From: Plotosus lineatus
Lineage: Eukaryota; Chordata; Actinopteri; Siluriformes; Plotosidae
DNA length: 64,000 nucleotides
Assembly (NCBI GenBank): GCA_024760905.1
Contig: CM045750.1
Span: 19,843,919 to 19,907,918, forward strand
Direction: 5' to 3'
Below, piece by piece: positions 1 to 10,280 of the stretch (position 1 is its first letter; each line of letters starts with the position of its first letter). The notes under the pieces are model-generated. The model saw only the letters and a program-made list of their open reading frames with translations. It did no database searches and was not told the origin of the DNA. Position numbers and translations under genes: made by a program.

Positions 1-60
1 GAAGTCTGTGTAGTTTATGAGTCTTAAAAATATTACATCTGACAGCATTGATGTTTTGTC

Positions 61-64
<4 letters not shown>

Positions 65-93
<29 letters not shown>

Positions 94-97
94 TTTT
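65..97. repeat. (ATTT)n microsatellite
   Basis: Tandem four-base repeat of about eight units, seen directly. It resembles a decayed LINE or SINE tail, but no element body is recognisable next to it. Confidence 0.9.
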
Positions 98-735
98 GTT
101 AGTCAGTTATGTTTAATAAATACACAATGAAATTGACTCAACTCACATTTTCAATGATGGCAGTTTAGCTGAGTGAGAACACTCTTCGGTTTCACTTTTT
201 AAAGTGTGTGAAGCATTGTGCGAGGGGAAGGGTATACACTTCCTGCTGGGTAAATAATTCACACCTCCTCGCAGTACCAGTGCAACAGGAAAAAAAAAAA
301 TCCCTATTCTGATCGAAAATGTCTGCATATGTTCAAGACTTCAGCAGTTGGGGGTTGGGTGGGCACGGATGCCATTTTCAATATCCATTAAGAGTTTTGG
401 TACCTAAATACTTCGAAATGGAGTAAATAGTCATATATTTTAGTGACTCCTACAGAAAAACAGCAGTTTCTTTCATGATTATGCTCAAGAAACTTCGTGT
501 TCAATAAAAAAATGGTCAGTCTGATTTAAATTGTAAATGTAGTGCAAAAAGGGTGTCTGGGCAGGTAAGGTAGAATGTTCATGTCACTGGTTGTTTGGAA
601 ATAAAAGTGGTTGGGTAGAGTTGGTGTGAACTGGCAAGTTTTATTTACACTTGTTAATTGTTAATTTTCTCATGGATTTCAGTCTTGATCTGACCGGCTA
701 CCACCCAGCCATCATTTGTATGTGGGACTCATATA
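98..735. other. Unclassified AT-rich sequence
   Basis: No convincing gene or repeat is visible. The only open frames are about 60 codons with no family resemblance and contain simple-sequence runs. It may be unique intergenic or intronic DNA. Confidence 0.5.
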
Positions 736-1177
736 AATATACAGGGATTCCTCACTTTCCGCGGTAAATTTGGACCGATATCCCCACTCGACCATCGAAA
801 TCTGCGAAGTACGATCACCCCCCCCCACACACACACACACACACTGATGTATATGTACATGTATATGTGTATATAATATCAATGAATACATATTCAATGC
901 TATAAATGCTTATGATGACAATTAAACATTCAAAAAATAACATACGATGTAAATAAAATATAAATGCACACGTTAACAGATGGAACTGCATGAGAAAAAT
1001 GACACACATACATACACATGCGCGTACAAGTGTGCGTGTAGATGTGTGTGCACACACAAATGCAACCATGAAAGTACAGTTCCAGCTGGGTAGATGAATT
1101 TGTTTGTAAGTCATTAGAGGACAGGGGAACATATATTTAAACCTTGTATAAGTAACATATATGAGTTTGTACTGTAC

Positions 1178-1181
<4 letters not shown>

Positions 1182-1242
<61 letters not shown>
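1182..1242 (+). repeat. (TC)n microsatellite
   Basis: About 30 uninterrupted dinucleotide units inside the expanded MITE copy. Confidence 0.97.
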
Positions 1243-1243
<1 letters not shown>

Positions 1244-1772
1244 ATCACCTGTACATAGCATTATATTCTGTGTTTAAACTCCTGGTTCCTCTCAAGCACA
1301 GCACAGCAGATCTGATCAGACTGACAGAGAGTGTCACTCTTATCCAGTTCATTTTAAGACTGGAGTCAATTTGTTTCTTCTTTGAAAGTTTTTGGAGCTC
1401 AGAAATGTATCGTTCTGCTTCTCTTCCCAGACCTCCGTGTCAGCCACGCCCCTCTGCTGGAGCCTAGTATTAAGTGTACCTCAGAATAATGTTGAATCAT
1501 ATTTACTACTTATATTTATGATATATCTTTCTATAGATTTTACTCCATTTCTATTTCTATATGTTCATCAAATTCCATTTCACTTTCCCTTTTAGTTTCA
1601 ACCTTGACAGCCCTGTTCGTATCTCCGGATGGTTTTGATGGGGGATTTTGGGTTATTTTTTGTTTTGTGTTTGTTCAGGGTTTATTTTGCATAATTGGCC
1701 TTGGTTTGTGGCATTTTCCTTAACTTTTTCTCCTATTATTTCTTAATTTTCTTATTTTTTAATTCGATGAAT

Positions 1773-2127
1773 GTCTGTCTGTTTTCCTTTTAGCTTTTTC
1801 CCTTTTACTCAGGAGTCGCCACAGCGAATCATCTGATTTGCACGTTTTGATTTGGCAGAGGTTTTTACGTCGGATGCCCTTCCTGTCACAACCGTTTTTA
1901 GCAAGGAACAGAAACACGCTGATGACTTTGCAGCTACTCTTTACGAATGTCAGCAATGGTTCTTTTACATGCCTCTCACCATAGACAGTGAGAGACATGG
2001 CCCGCCTTTTATAACCAAGTTAGCTGCACTGGGGGGGGGGTCAACTTTGTGGAGAGTGGGACTTGAACCCCCACAACCTTTGGATCAGCGATCCAGCGCC
2101 CTATACCACTAGATCACCACTGCCCCA
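1773..2127 (-). mobile_element. SINE-B copy with RTE-type tail
   Basis: Read on the minus strand it starts with a tRNA-like head (GGTGATCTAGTGGTATAGGG, then the B box GGGGTTCAAGTCCCACTC). The SINE-B body with AAAGAACCATTGCTGACATT follows. The 3' part matches the leader of the RTE LINE (GACAGGAAGGGCATCCGACG) and then the RTE 3' end (GATTCGCTGTGGCGACTCCT). The host sequence CGATGAAT is repeated at 1765-1772 and 2128-2135, so this is a retroposition into the Tigger-like MITE with an 8-bp target duplication. A poly-G run at 2031-2040 lies in the body. Confidence 0.85.
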
Positions 2128-2208
2128 CGATGAATATTTATTTATTTATTTACAAAATCATGGCGCACTGAAGCCGCATTAATTGAAGCGTGAAGTAGCG
2201 AGGGATCC

Positions 2209-2211
<3 letters not shown>

Positions 2212-2279
<68 letters not shown>
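2212..2279 (+). repeat. (TA)n microsatellite
   Basis: About 34 TA units starting exactly at the TA target duplication of the MITE. The array probably grew from that duplication. Confidence 0.97.
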
Positions 2280-2283
<4 letters not shown>

Positions 2284-2436
2284 ATATACACACACCAAGT
2301 TTTACCTGTGCTACATGAACATCTCAGTTTTTCACTAAGTGGATTCGATGTATAAGAAGGCAATGTTGAGCCTTAATTGGAGTTTATAATGGTAAATGAA
2401 TTTATGTAGGATTTTTTTTTTTTTTTTTTTTTTTTT

Positions 2437-2720
2437 GGGGGGGGTTACACTCAAACCTACTGGCTCATCAGGCCAGTGCTTATTCCCAGTTTCTATACTG
2501 TGAAGCCACCAGGAGTTCTTGGATGGGACACTAGTTCATCGCAGGTTAATTTCCCAGTATACATGCATTTTTACTGGTACCCATTTATTCTGCAGGGTGA
2601 ACAGAAGCACACTTGTTTTTAAGACCTTGTCCAGGGGTGTCAGCACAGTCGGTGTCTAACTGGGATTTGAACACACAATCTCCCGATCATGAGCACCTTA
2701 ACAACTACATCACTGGCCCC
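2437..2720 (-). mobile_element. SINE-D, a different tRNA-like SINE
   Basis: The reverse strand begins GGGGCCAGTGATGTAGTTGT and reads through a B-box-like GTGTTCAAATCCCAGTTAG, the order expected of a tRNA-derived head. The 3' part has AACCTGCGATGAACTAGTGT, a motif common near the ends of fish retroposons. A T25 run at 2412-2436 is the poly-A side of the insertion. I see only this copy in the window. The family name is not known to me. Confidence 0.6.
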
Positions 2721-2752
2721 ACATAGTAAATTGACATTGAGACACTATTAAA

Positions 2753-2754
<2 letters not shown>

Positions 2755-2790
<36 letters not shown>
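2755..2790 (+). repeat. Poly-T tract
   Basis: An uninterrupted run of about 36 T, just beyond the tRNA-like end of SINE-D. It could be the tail of an antisense retroposon whose body is not recognisable. Confidence 0.9.
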
Positions 2791-2794
<4 letters not shown>

Positions 2795-3247
2795 GTGGTA
2801 TGGTAGGAGGAGAAAGCCTTATGATTTAGACATGTCTATTTGTACGCATTTGTGCACTTTCAGTGGATCGCTACAATATAGATGTAATGGATGCAACGAG
2901 CATTGAGCAACCACCTGAGTGATACAATTGTGTCCCAAAACATATCAGTAATTTCTAAGATAAACACAGGGGGTAAGATTTGTGCAGCTTTGTTCATGCC
3001 AATTTATAAAAGGATTCTGTCTGGTGGAGGCTGTAATGGGACATTTGGGCCAGGATGCTGGTCTGTGGGAGTTGAGAAAACAGTTAACCAATACAGACAG
3101 CCGTGAGAGCAAGACGTAGGTGGAATTTTATGAACTGTTTGTTATAATGCAGTGAAATGAAAGTCATGTAATAGCATTGTTAAAAAAAATAATAAATAAA
3201 TAATAATAAAAAAAAAAAACTATTTTGGGAATTTAAAGGGTATTTTC
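2791..3247. other. Unclassified sequence with A-rich patch
   Basis: No gene seen. The 71-codon frame at 2891-3106 has no recognisable protein features. An A-rich patch lies at 3181-3220. Confidence 0.45.
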
Positions 3248-3334
<87 letters not shown>

Positions 3335-3335
3335 C

Positions 3336-3396
<61 letters not shown>

Positions 3397-3450
3397 TCTC
3401 TCTCTCTCTCTGTGTGTCTGTCTGTCTGTCTGTCTGCCTGCCTGCCTTCC
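3248..3450 (+). repeat. Compound (ATCT)n(GTCT)n(TC)n(TGTC)n microsatellite
   Basis: About 200 bp of adjoining tetra- and dinucleotide tracts: ATCT, then GTCT, then pure TC, then TGTC and TGCC units. Each tract differs from the next by one base change, which fits stepwise array conversion. Confidence 0.97.
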
Positions 3451-3683
3451 TGTTTGTTTACAATAAAGTATTTTTATGTATAAAATAGGCAATAGAAACA
3501 TTGCAGGAAATGAAATTTAAAAAAAAAAAAAAACAGTGGGGAAAAAATCTAAACATTATTGAAAGTAATTTAAGATTTCAAGTATAGCCAAAACCCATTA
3601 AAATGTTCACCACCTCCTGCACAAAGACTAATAGGAAAATATAATAATAAATGGCAAATATAAGCCAGACTTTTATTTATTTA

Positions 3684-4125
3684 TTTATTTATTCATCATC
3701 ATCATCATCATCATCGTCGTCATCATCGTCATCATCATCATCATCCACTTAATACAGGGTCAGGGAGCAGGGGTAGCACCCTCAGCATTGAGGTCCAGAT
3801 GTCCCACTCCCCAGCCACTTCCTCCAGCAGTTCTGGTGGGAAGGAACATCACACTGAGGTGTTCCCAGAACGGTTGTGAGACATAATTCCTCTGGCGTTT
3901 TCTGGGTTGACCCCAGACTTTCTTCCTGGTTGGGCATGGACGAAACACCACACCAGGGAGGGATTCTGTCCATATGCCCAACCCAGCTCAACTGACTGGA
4001 CGTGGCCAAGACAAAAACCACATTGTTCCTCCTGAATCTGAGGTTCACTGTCGGTCAGATCCTCCTCTCCAGTCGCTCTGCATAGACGTTCCTGGGTAGG
4101 CTGAGGAGAGTGATTCCACAATAAT
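3684..4125 (-). mobile_element. Rex3-type LINE, 3' fragment
   Basis: The reverse strand carries the end of a Rex3 reading frame: a GHMDRIPPWCGV-like stretch corresponding to the GHLVRMPP region of the family, then proline/arginine-rich C-terminal sequence and a short 3' tail of (GAT)n at 3694-3745. Tandem GATG-like tails are a known mark of Rex3. The frame is broken by indels, so this is a dead 5'-truncated copy. Confidence 0.75.
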
Positions 4126-4129
4126 TGGA

Positions 4130-4510
4130 ACTACCACCGTGATTTGCCAATCCAGAGGTGCGGCCCCCAATGACTATACGATGTTAGGTCAGGTCAGGAC
4201 AACCTGCTACAGGTACCATGTAACCCTGTACTACCTGTCTCATGATCGGTGGTCGCCGACTTAACCGGCTCCCCCCATCAAGTTTATCTTCATGAGGTGG
4301 GTGTGTCGACACCGGGAGGATTAAAAACAAAACCTGTCAAAGAGCGGATGAGCTCAAGAGCCAATGGCCATCCACCTAGAGAAGAATTGGGCACTACCGG
4401 CTAACTTTACTTATCAAAACACTTACCATGTTTACACCAGATGATCTGGTGGGAGACAACAACGTGTACCGGCGACCAAAGGCTATGGACCTTAATGATG
4501 AATGAATGAA
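4130..4510 (+). mobile_element. Unclassified retroposon 3' end with GAAT tail
   Basis: About 370 bp of GC-balanced non-coding sequence, including GTGTCGACACCGGGAGGATT, ends in ATGAATGAATGA just before AT-rich flank. Short tandem tails of this sort mark LINE and SINE 3' ends. It abuts the Rex3 fragment, but I could not assign it to a family. Confidence 0.4.
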
Positions 4511-4884
4511 AATCGATCTGCTTTGTATTGATACATCCAACACTTCCATATTCCAGGCTTTATTTTCTACAGAACTTAAATAGTGTTTTGTTTAATTATT
4601 GTTCCTTATTTGACACTGTATAACAGTGGTCCCCAAACTATGGCCCGCGGGCCGGATACGGCCCACCTCCATATTTGGCCTGGCCCCATGAACAGTATCA
4701 GAGATGCATTATGATTATTTGTTTTTTCGTCTCACCACGTAATCACGACTAATACCTAATACACACCCAGAACATAACATTGTACTCCGCCCTTCTGCCA
4801 AGTGTGCCCCATCTGAACACCCCCCCCCCCCTCCTGCCAAACAAAAATCCGAGACTTCCCCCTGTCAAAGAGAACGGAATGATG

Positions 4885-5330
4885 GTGAAAAGGTTATGGA
4901 AGAGAAAATTTGATTCAGAATGCAGGGTATTTAAACTGGACAAACGATTATTATTATTATTATTATTATTTACTTTTTTTTGTTTTGTTTTGTTTTGTTT
5001 TGTTTGTTTGTTGTTTTTTTGTTTTGTTTTGTTTTGATTGTTTGTTTGTTTGTTTATTGCAACGGAAAGGTTGTCTGTATCATCTGTCAAGACATAGTGG
5101 CAGTATTCAGAGAATGCAACCTGCACCGACACTCTGAATCCACTCACAAAGACGAGTATGATCGCTTGCAAGGCCAAATGCGAGTAGACAAACTCTCAAA
5201 GCTTAAAAGTGTATCGTTAGGTCAGGAGAATCCATTTGTATGCCAGGCTCGGCTGAACCAGTCGTCTGTTCAGGGCAGCTTTCGAGTTGCTCAACTGATA
5301 GCCACCAGCGGTTTTAAATTTTTTTCCTGA
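4885..5330 (+). pseudogene. hAT/ZBED-like transposase N-terminal remnant
   Basis: Translated pieces read KRLWKRKFDSECRVF, then, after a T-rich simple repeat, VVCIICQDIVAVFRECNLHR and HSESTHKDEYDRLQG. The CxxC ... H spacing is the BED-type zinc finger of hAT transposases related to ZBED5/GTF2IRD2-like proteins. A (TTA)n(TTTTG)n(TTTG)n tract at 4948-5056 splits the remnant. No catalytic domain follows before the element's own end, so it is dead. Confidence 0.7.
4948..5058 (+). repeat. (TTA)n(TTTTG)n(TTTG)n compound repeat
   Basis: Consecutive runs of TTA, TTTTG and TTTG units within the hAT remnant, seen directly. Confidence 0.95.
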
Positions 5331-5605
5331 CTTTTTTCTGTTAAGGTCCCAGAATATTTTGTAATGCGTGGCTTACAGGAAAACAATAAACGTTTACGTC
5401 GAGACCAGTGTTTCCCAACCCCTGTTCCATGGCACATTAGTGTACCGTGAGAAATCATCAGGTGTGCCGCGGAAGATTAACCAATTTCACTTAGTGTGTA
5501 GTAACAGTGCTGTTCTGCTAGAGGGCAGTATGATTTTTGTTCCATGGTGTGCCTCGGGGCACTAACCAGTGTCTCTTCCCTTATGCCGGTCCCAAGCCCA
5601 GATAA

Positions 5606-6313
5606 ATGCAGAGGGTTGCGACAGGAAGGGCATCCGGCGTAAAACTTCTGCCACATTTAAAAATGCAAATGATCAATACAGAATTCATACCGGATCGGTC
5701 GAGGCCCGGGTTAACAACGACCGCCATCAGTGCTGTCAACCAACAGGGTGCTGATGGAAATTGGACTACTGTTGGTCGAAGACGTCGAAGAAGGAGAGGC
5801 GGGAGGCGTGTCCGTAGGCAGAGAGAGAAGAGGAAATGCGTGAGCCTAGGACTGAGAGTAGGGACTTTGAATGTTGGAACTATGCAAGGAAAAGATTGGG
5901 AGCTGGCTGACATGATGCAGAGGAGGAAGGTGGACATACTGTGTGTTCAGGAGACAAGGTGGAAAGGTAGCAAGGCTAGAACCTTAGGAGCAGGGTTTAA
6001 ACTGTTTTATAATGGTGTGGATGGGAAGAGAAATGGAGTAGGAGTCATTTTGAAGGAGGGGCTTGTCAGGAATGTTCTAGAAGTGAAAAGAGTGTCAGAC
6101 AGAGTGATGAGTCTCAAGTTAGAAATTGAAGGTGTGATGGTCAATGTGGTTAGTGCTTATGCCCCACAGGCAGGATGTAAGCTAGAAGAGAAGGCGAGAT
6201 TCTGGAGTGAGTTAGATGAAGTGATACAGAGTACCCCCAGAAGTGAAAGAGTGGTCTTGGAGCAGACTTCAATGGACATGTTGGTGCAGGCAACAGAGGG
6301 GACGAGGAAGTGA
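5606..6313 (+). pseudogene. RTE endonuclease domain, first part
   Basis: The first open segment has 235 codons; its first methionine lies in leader sequence also present in SINE-B tails, so the true start is uncertain. A basic stretch of arginines lies at residues 58-76. Endonuclease motifs follow: GTLNVGTM (Asn at residue 89), CVQETRW (catalytic Glu 116) and SAYAP (183-187). The frame should continue into a DFNGH-type motif, but a one-base loss near 6255 shifts it and it stops at 6313. The role of the domain is nicking target DNA to prime reverse transcription. Confidence 0.85.
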
Positions 6314-7176
6314 TGGGCAGGTTTGGTATCCAGGACAGGAACACAGAAGGACAGATGTTGATCGATTTTGCAAAAAGGATGGAAATGGCTGTAGTGAATA
6401 CTTTCTTCAAGAAGAAACAGAAGCATAGGGTGACTTATGAAAGCGGAGGTAAGAGCACACAGGTAGACTACATCTTGTGTAGGCGATGTAATTTGAAGGA
6501 AGTCAGTGACTGCAAAGTAGTAGTGGGTGAGAGTGTTGCCAAACAGCATAGGATGGTGGTGTGCAGGATGACACTGATGGTGAGAAAAGTGAAAAAGGCA
6601 AAGGCAGAGCAGAAGACAAAGTGGTGGAAGCTGAAAAAGGAAGAGTGTCGTGTTGTCTTCAAGGAGGAGTTGAAAGAAGCTTTGGGTAGTCAGGAAGTGC
6701 TTCCAGAGGACTGGACAACCACAGCCAATGTGATCAGGGAGACTGGTAGGAGAGTACTTGGTGTGTCCTCTGGAAGGAAAGTAGATAAGGAAACTTGGTG
6801 GTGGAATGAGGAAGTGCAGGAGTGTGTACAAAAGAAGAGGTTAGCCAAGAAGAAGTGGGACATTGAGAGGACCGAAGAGAGTAAACAGGAGTACAGGGAG
6901 ACACAGCGTAAGGCGAAGGTAGCAGTGTCAAAGGCCAAACAGAGGGTGTATGATGACTTGTATGATAGGTTGAACAGTAAGGAGGGAGAAAATGATCTAT
7001 ACAGGTTAGCACAGCAGAGAAATAGAGATGGGAAAGACGTGCAGCAAGTTAGAGTGATAAAGGACAGAGAGAGAAATGTATTGACTGATGACAGAAGTGT
7101 GCTGGGAAGATGGAAAGAGTACTTTGAAAAGCTGATGAATGAGGAAAATGAGAGAGAAAAAGAGAAGAAAGGGTGA
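6256..7176 (+). pseudogene. RTE endonuclease end and linker, second part
   Basis: The continuing frame runs to 7176; its first methionine is at 6310. It contains QVDYILCRR (Asp 53 counted from 6310) and a KQHRMVV motif with the catalytic-type His 80, the last endonuclease motifs. A long lysine/glutamate-rich linker to the RT follows, containing KKRLAKKKWD. A second single-base frame break near 7170 stops it four bases inside the next open segment. Confidence 0.85.
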
Positions 7177-8657
7177 CCGTTGATGAGCAGGAAGTAGCAA
7201 AGATTAGTAAAGGAGAAGTGAGGAGGGCATTGAAGAGGATGAAGAGTGGAAAGGCAGTTGGCCCTGATGACATACCGGTGGAGGTATGGAAGTGTCTAGG
7301 GGAGGTAGCAGTAGATTTTCTGACAAGAATATTCAACAAGGTCTTAGAAAGTGAGCAGATGCCAGAGGAATGGAGGAGAAGTGTGCTTGTGCCCATTTTT
7401 AAGAACAAGGGAGATGCACAGAGTTGTGGCAACTACAGAGTGATAAAGTTGATGAGCCATACAATGAAGCTATGGGAAAGAATAGTGGAAGCAGGACTAA
7501 GGGCAGAGGTCAGCATTTGTGAACAACAGTTTGGTTTCATGCCAAGAAAGAGCACCACAGATGCAGTGTTTGCTTTGAGGATGTTAATAGAGAAGTACAG
7601 AGAAGGTCAGAAGGAGCTGCATTGTGCCTTTGTGGATCTGGAGAAAGCATATGACAGGGTGCCGAGAGAAGAACTGTGGTATTGTATGAGGAAGTCTGGA
7701 GTGACAGAGAAGTATGTTAGAGTGGTGCAGGACATGTATGAGAGATGTAAGACAGTGGTGAGGTGTGCTGTCGGTGTGACAGAAGAGTTCAAGGTGGAGG
7801 TGGGACTGCATCAAGGGTCAGCTCTCAGCCCCTTCTTGTTTGCTATGGTGATGGACAGGCTAACAGACGAGGTTAGACAAGATTCCCCATGGACTATGAT
7901 GTTTGCAGATGACATCGTGATCTGTAGTGAGAGCAGAGACCAAGTGGAGGAAAATCTAGAGAGGTGGAGGTATGCCCTGGAAAGGAGGGGATTGAAGGTT
8001 AGTCCGAGTATGACAGAATACATGTGTGTGAACGACAAGGACCCAAGAGGAACTTTATGGTCACAGGGGGCAGAGATAAAGAAGGTGGAGGATTTTAAGT
8101 CCTTAGGCTCAACAATCCAGAGCAATGGAGAGTGTGGAAAAGAGGTGAAGAAGTGCGTGCAGGCAGGTTGGAATGGATGGAGAAAAGTGTCCGGTGTGAT
8201 GTGTGATCGGAGGGTATCGGCAAGAATGAAAGGAAAAGTGTACAAGATGGTGATGAGGCCAGCGATGTTGTATGGTTTAGAGACAGTGGCCCTGGGGAAA
8301 ATACAGGACTCAGAGTTGGAGGTAGCAGAGATGAAAATGTTGAGGTTCTCTTTGGGAGTAACGAGGATGGATAGGATCAGAAATGAGTACATCAGAGGGA
8401 CAGCACATGTTATATGTTTTGGAGACAAAGTCAGAGAGACTAGATTGAGATGGTTTGGACATGTACAGAGGAGGGATAGTGAGTATATTGGTCGTAGGAT
8501 GCTGAGGTTGGAACTACCAGGCAAAAGGCCCAGAGGAAGACCAAAGAGAATATTTATGGATGCGGTGAAGGCGGACATGAAGGTCGTTGGAGTAAGAGTA
8601 GAAGATGCAGAGGATAGGGAGAGATGGAGGCAGATCATTTGCTGTGGCGACCCCTGA
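7173..8657 (+). pseudogene. RTE reverse transcriptase and C-terminal domain
   Basis: An open segment of 494 codons; the first methionine is chance, because the family frame continues from upstream. RT motifs in order: SGKAVGPDDIPVEVWK (26-40), FVDLEKAYDRVP from residue 153 (motif A, catalytic Asp), LHQGSALSPFLF from 212 (motif B) and FADDIVI at 244-250 (motif C). The C-terminal region carries TRLRWFGHVQRRDSEYIGRR and PGKRPRGRPKR. It ends at CGDP* just before the 3' terminus. The RT part itself is intact here; the enzyme as a whole is disabled by the upstream frame breaks. Confidence 0.88.
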
Positions 8658-8879
8658 AGGGAACAGCCGGAAGGAAAAGAAGAAGAGGTATGCCTCGTGA
8701 TTTTTCTAATGTAAAAGGTGTGCCTTGGCTCAAAAAGGTTGGGAAACACTGGTCTAGGCAACCATGTGATCATCACACTTTTTTTGTTACAAACTGACCC
8801 CCCAGAATCAGAGACGGGAAAAGTTATGTGACCCTCACAGGAAAAAGTTTGAGGACCCCTGCTGTATAATATTATACAG

Positions 8880-9290
8880 ATGTTCCTGGACTGTCTGGTG
8901 ATTGCTGTGAATGACAGAGGAGAGTATGCCATCCCTCTCTCCCGCGAGACCTCGGCCAATTAGCTCACATGGGCTATTGTTCGCAGAAGGCTGCAGCATC
9001 AACCTGGATTTACACTTGCATTCACCAGATTGATAGTCATGCATCTTGGGAGCCACAAAAGCTTCACTGTAGAGCTTCCAAAATTTTCAGCCAAGAAACT
9101 TACAAACAGCAAAAAAAAAAAAAAAACCTGCCTGAAAAATTTATGAATCTACTTTTGATATCCAGAGATCATTTCCTGCCTGCTGTCTGAAAATTCCTCC
9201 ACTGCTTGTCCCAACGCTGCAAAAGCAAACAGCTTTGAGGCAGCTTACTTTGTGTTGTGATGACAAATACCACGCTTACCTGTTCTACAT
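8880..9290. other. Unclassified sequence containing a two-copy repeat
   Basis: The stretch 8884-8990 resembles 30889-30985, sharing GCCATCCCT, GAGA-CTCGGCCAATTA and CTCA-TGGACT-like words. The second copy also sits just beyond a hAT right end. The rest (9000-9290) shows nothing recognisable. Confidence 0.45.
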
Positions 9291-9293
9291 ATC

Positions 9294-9346
<53 letters not shown>
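9289..9346 (+). repeat. (TA)n(CA)n microsatellite
   Basis: About ten TA units followed by about seventeen CA units. Confidence 0.96.
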
Positions 9347-9350
<4 letters not shown>

Positions 9351-9598
9351 ACTTGGCTCTTAACATTGCCAGTAACCAGTTAAAAATGGTCTCGCTGCCC
9401 TTCTGCTTATCCTTCAAGCCTGACTTGCCAATATGATATGATTTTCTGCTGACTGAATCTTTAATGAGAGTTTTTCTATTGTCAGTTAATTCAGGAAGCC
9501 TTATTTTTTACGCGAACATCAAATCAAAACCAGTTCTGTCTTTTTACAAATCTGTTCAATTATGTATCAATACACGTCTGGAGACAAGAAATTGATTC

Positions 9599-9623
9599 AC
9601 TGTGTGTGTGTGTGAGTGTGTGT

Positions 9624-9658
<35 letters not shown>

Positions 9659-9700
9659 TTTGGGGGGGGGGGTTCTTTGTTTTTTTTGTTTTTTTTTTCC
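9599..9700 (+). repeat. (GT)n with G/T-rich flank
   Basis: An imperfect GT array followed by runs of T and G. Confidence 0.94.
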
Positions 9701-10275
9701 TATAATGATGCAATGCATGTGCAATTTTAAAATATGGGGTTTGGTATTGCAAATATTAATGAAGCAAAGCTAAGGAGATGGCAAAACTGGGAATCATGGA
9801 GCACATCCAGTACCGTCAGTGAAACATTTCTGTACACTGATATCATCTAATGAAATGTAAATTGCATATAAAAGTCTGAATGCAAGTGAAAGTGCGATTG
9901 AAATCCCTCCATACCAATTAAGTGTCTCTTTGGTGAGAAGATCTGAGGAGGGCCTGTTTTATGAACTTGATTCAAGCCAGTTGATTGATGAGCAGAGGCT
10001 CTTATTCACTTTAACAAGCTGGCACCAATTCAGCTCAATCCTTATGGTAATCTCTGTTCAAGAACGAAATCTCTGTGGAATTTACACTCAGGAGCTTGTG
10101 ATTATCATCTACTGCGCTCTGTGGTAAGGAGGGGATGACGACAAAGAACAAAAATATGAAGGAGTCCATCATGAATCCACATCGAATGAGCTTGATTACA
10201 TGAGAGCTGAAATTATTTAGATTTGGTGATGAAGGTGCTTGATAAACCACATTGTTTGAAAAGAACGCACAGATT
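9701..10275. other. Unique-looking sequence, no gene seen
   Basis: The stretch 9890-10260 has balanced composition and no repeat resemblance. It may be unique host DNA, possibly conserved non-coding, but nothing in the sequence alone proves that. No splice-flanked coding exon is evident. Confidence 0.4.
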
Positions 10276-10280
10276 AACTA

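Larger units (their letters stand above)
742..2211 (+). mobile_element. Tigger/mariner-like MITE, split by a SINE
   Basis: The left end begins CAGGGATTCCTCACTTTCCG and the right end finishes AGCGAGGGATCCCTG. The ends are inverted repeats flanked by TA, the target duplication of Tc1/mariner elements. The interior matches five other copies in this window (17570, 53646, 55174, 58689, 59660), including an AT-rich block with paired TATATGTACATG-like words and a T-rich block reading AATTGGCCTTG. It has no transposase. This copy is lengthened by a (TC)n array at 1182-1242, unrelated sequence at about 1130-1620, and a SINE at 1773-2127. Assignment to Tigger rests on end sequence and TA duplication only. 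Confidence 0.75.
5557..8686 (+). mobile_element. Near full-length RTE-type LINE (RTE-X/Expander-like)
   Basis: A 3,130-bp non-LTR retrotransposon. The order is leader, apurinic-type endonuclease, reverse transcriptase, a C-terminal domain with RWFGHVQRRDSEYI, and a very short 3' end terminating in AAGGAAAAGAAGAAGA. RTE LINEs typically have such short 3' ends with simple A/G-rich repeats. Near-identical 11-bp flanks GGTGTGCCTCG (5546-5556) and GGTATGCCTCG (8687-8697) define the insertion into the hAT MITE. Two single-base frame breaks (about 6255 and 7170) make it inactive. Four shorter relatives lie in this window. Confidence 0.9.
5406..8751 (+). mobile_element. Short hAT-type MITE holding an RTE LINE
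   Basis: The ends are CAGTGTTTCCCAACC at 5406 and its inverted copy GGTTGGGAAACACTG ending at 8751, a hAT-style 15-bp perfect inverted repeat. Flanks GTCGAGAC (5398-5405) and GTCTAGGC (8752-8759) agree in six of eight bases, a decayed 8-bp target duplication. Without the LINE the element is only about 205 bp, with no coding capacity. Its paired arms both carry a GTGTGCC(G/T)-type word. Confidence 0.82.
4624..8861 (+). mobile_element. hAT element, outer shell of a three-level nest
   Basis: The left end is CAGTGGTCCCCAAACTATGG and the right end, on the reverse strand, is CAGGGGTCCTCAAACTTTTT, both typical hAT terminal inverted repeats. The 8-bp target duplication CTGTATAA is perfect at 4616-4623 and 8862-8869. 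After removing the nested insertion, its own sequence is about 884 bp, so it is an internally deleted, non-autonomous copy. It keeps a short piece of a BED-finger transposase N terminus. Assignment to a Charlie/ZBED-like branch is from that fragment. Confidence 0.88.

Noticed and set aside
4749..5177. 142-codon minus-strand frame
   Set aside because: Driven by TTTTG/TTA simple repeats (polyasparagine and lysine) inside the hAT remnant.
7811..8959. 382-codon frame on the minus strand
   Set aside because: It is the antisense shadow of the RTE reverse transcriptase. Stop-poor antisense frames result from the purine-rich sense strand.
9890..10260. Host exon or conserved non-coding element
   Set aside because: Composition is suggestive, but without conservation data there is nothing in the sequence to distinguish it from unique neutral DNA.
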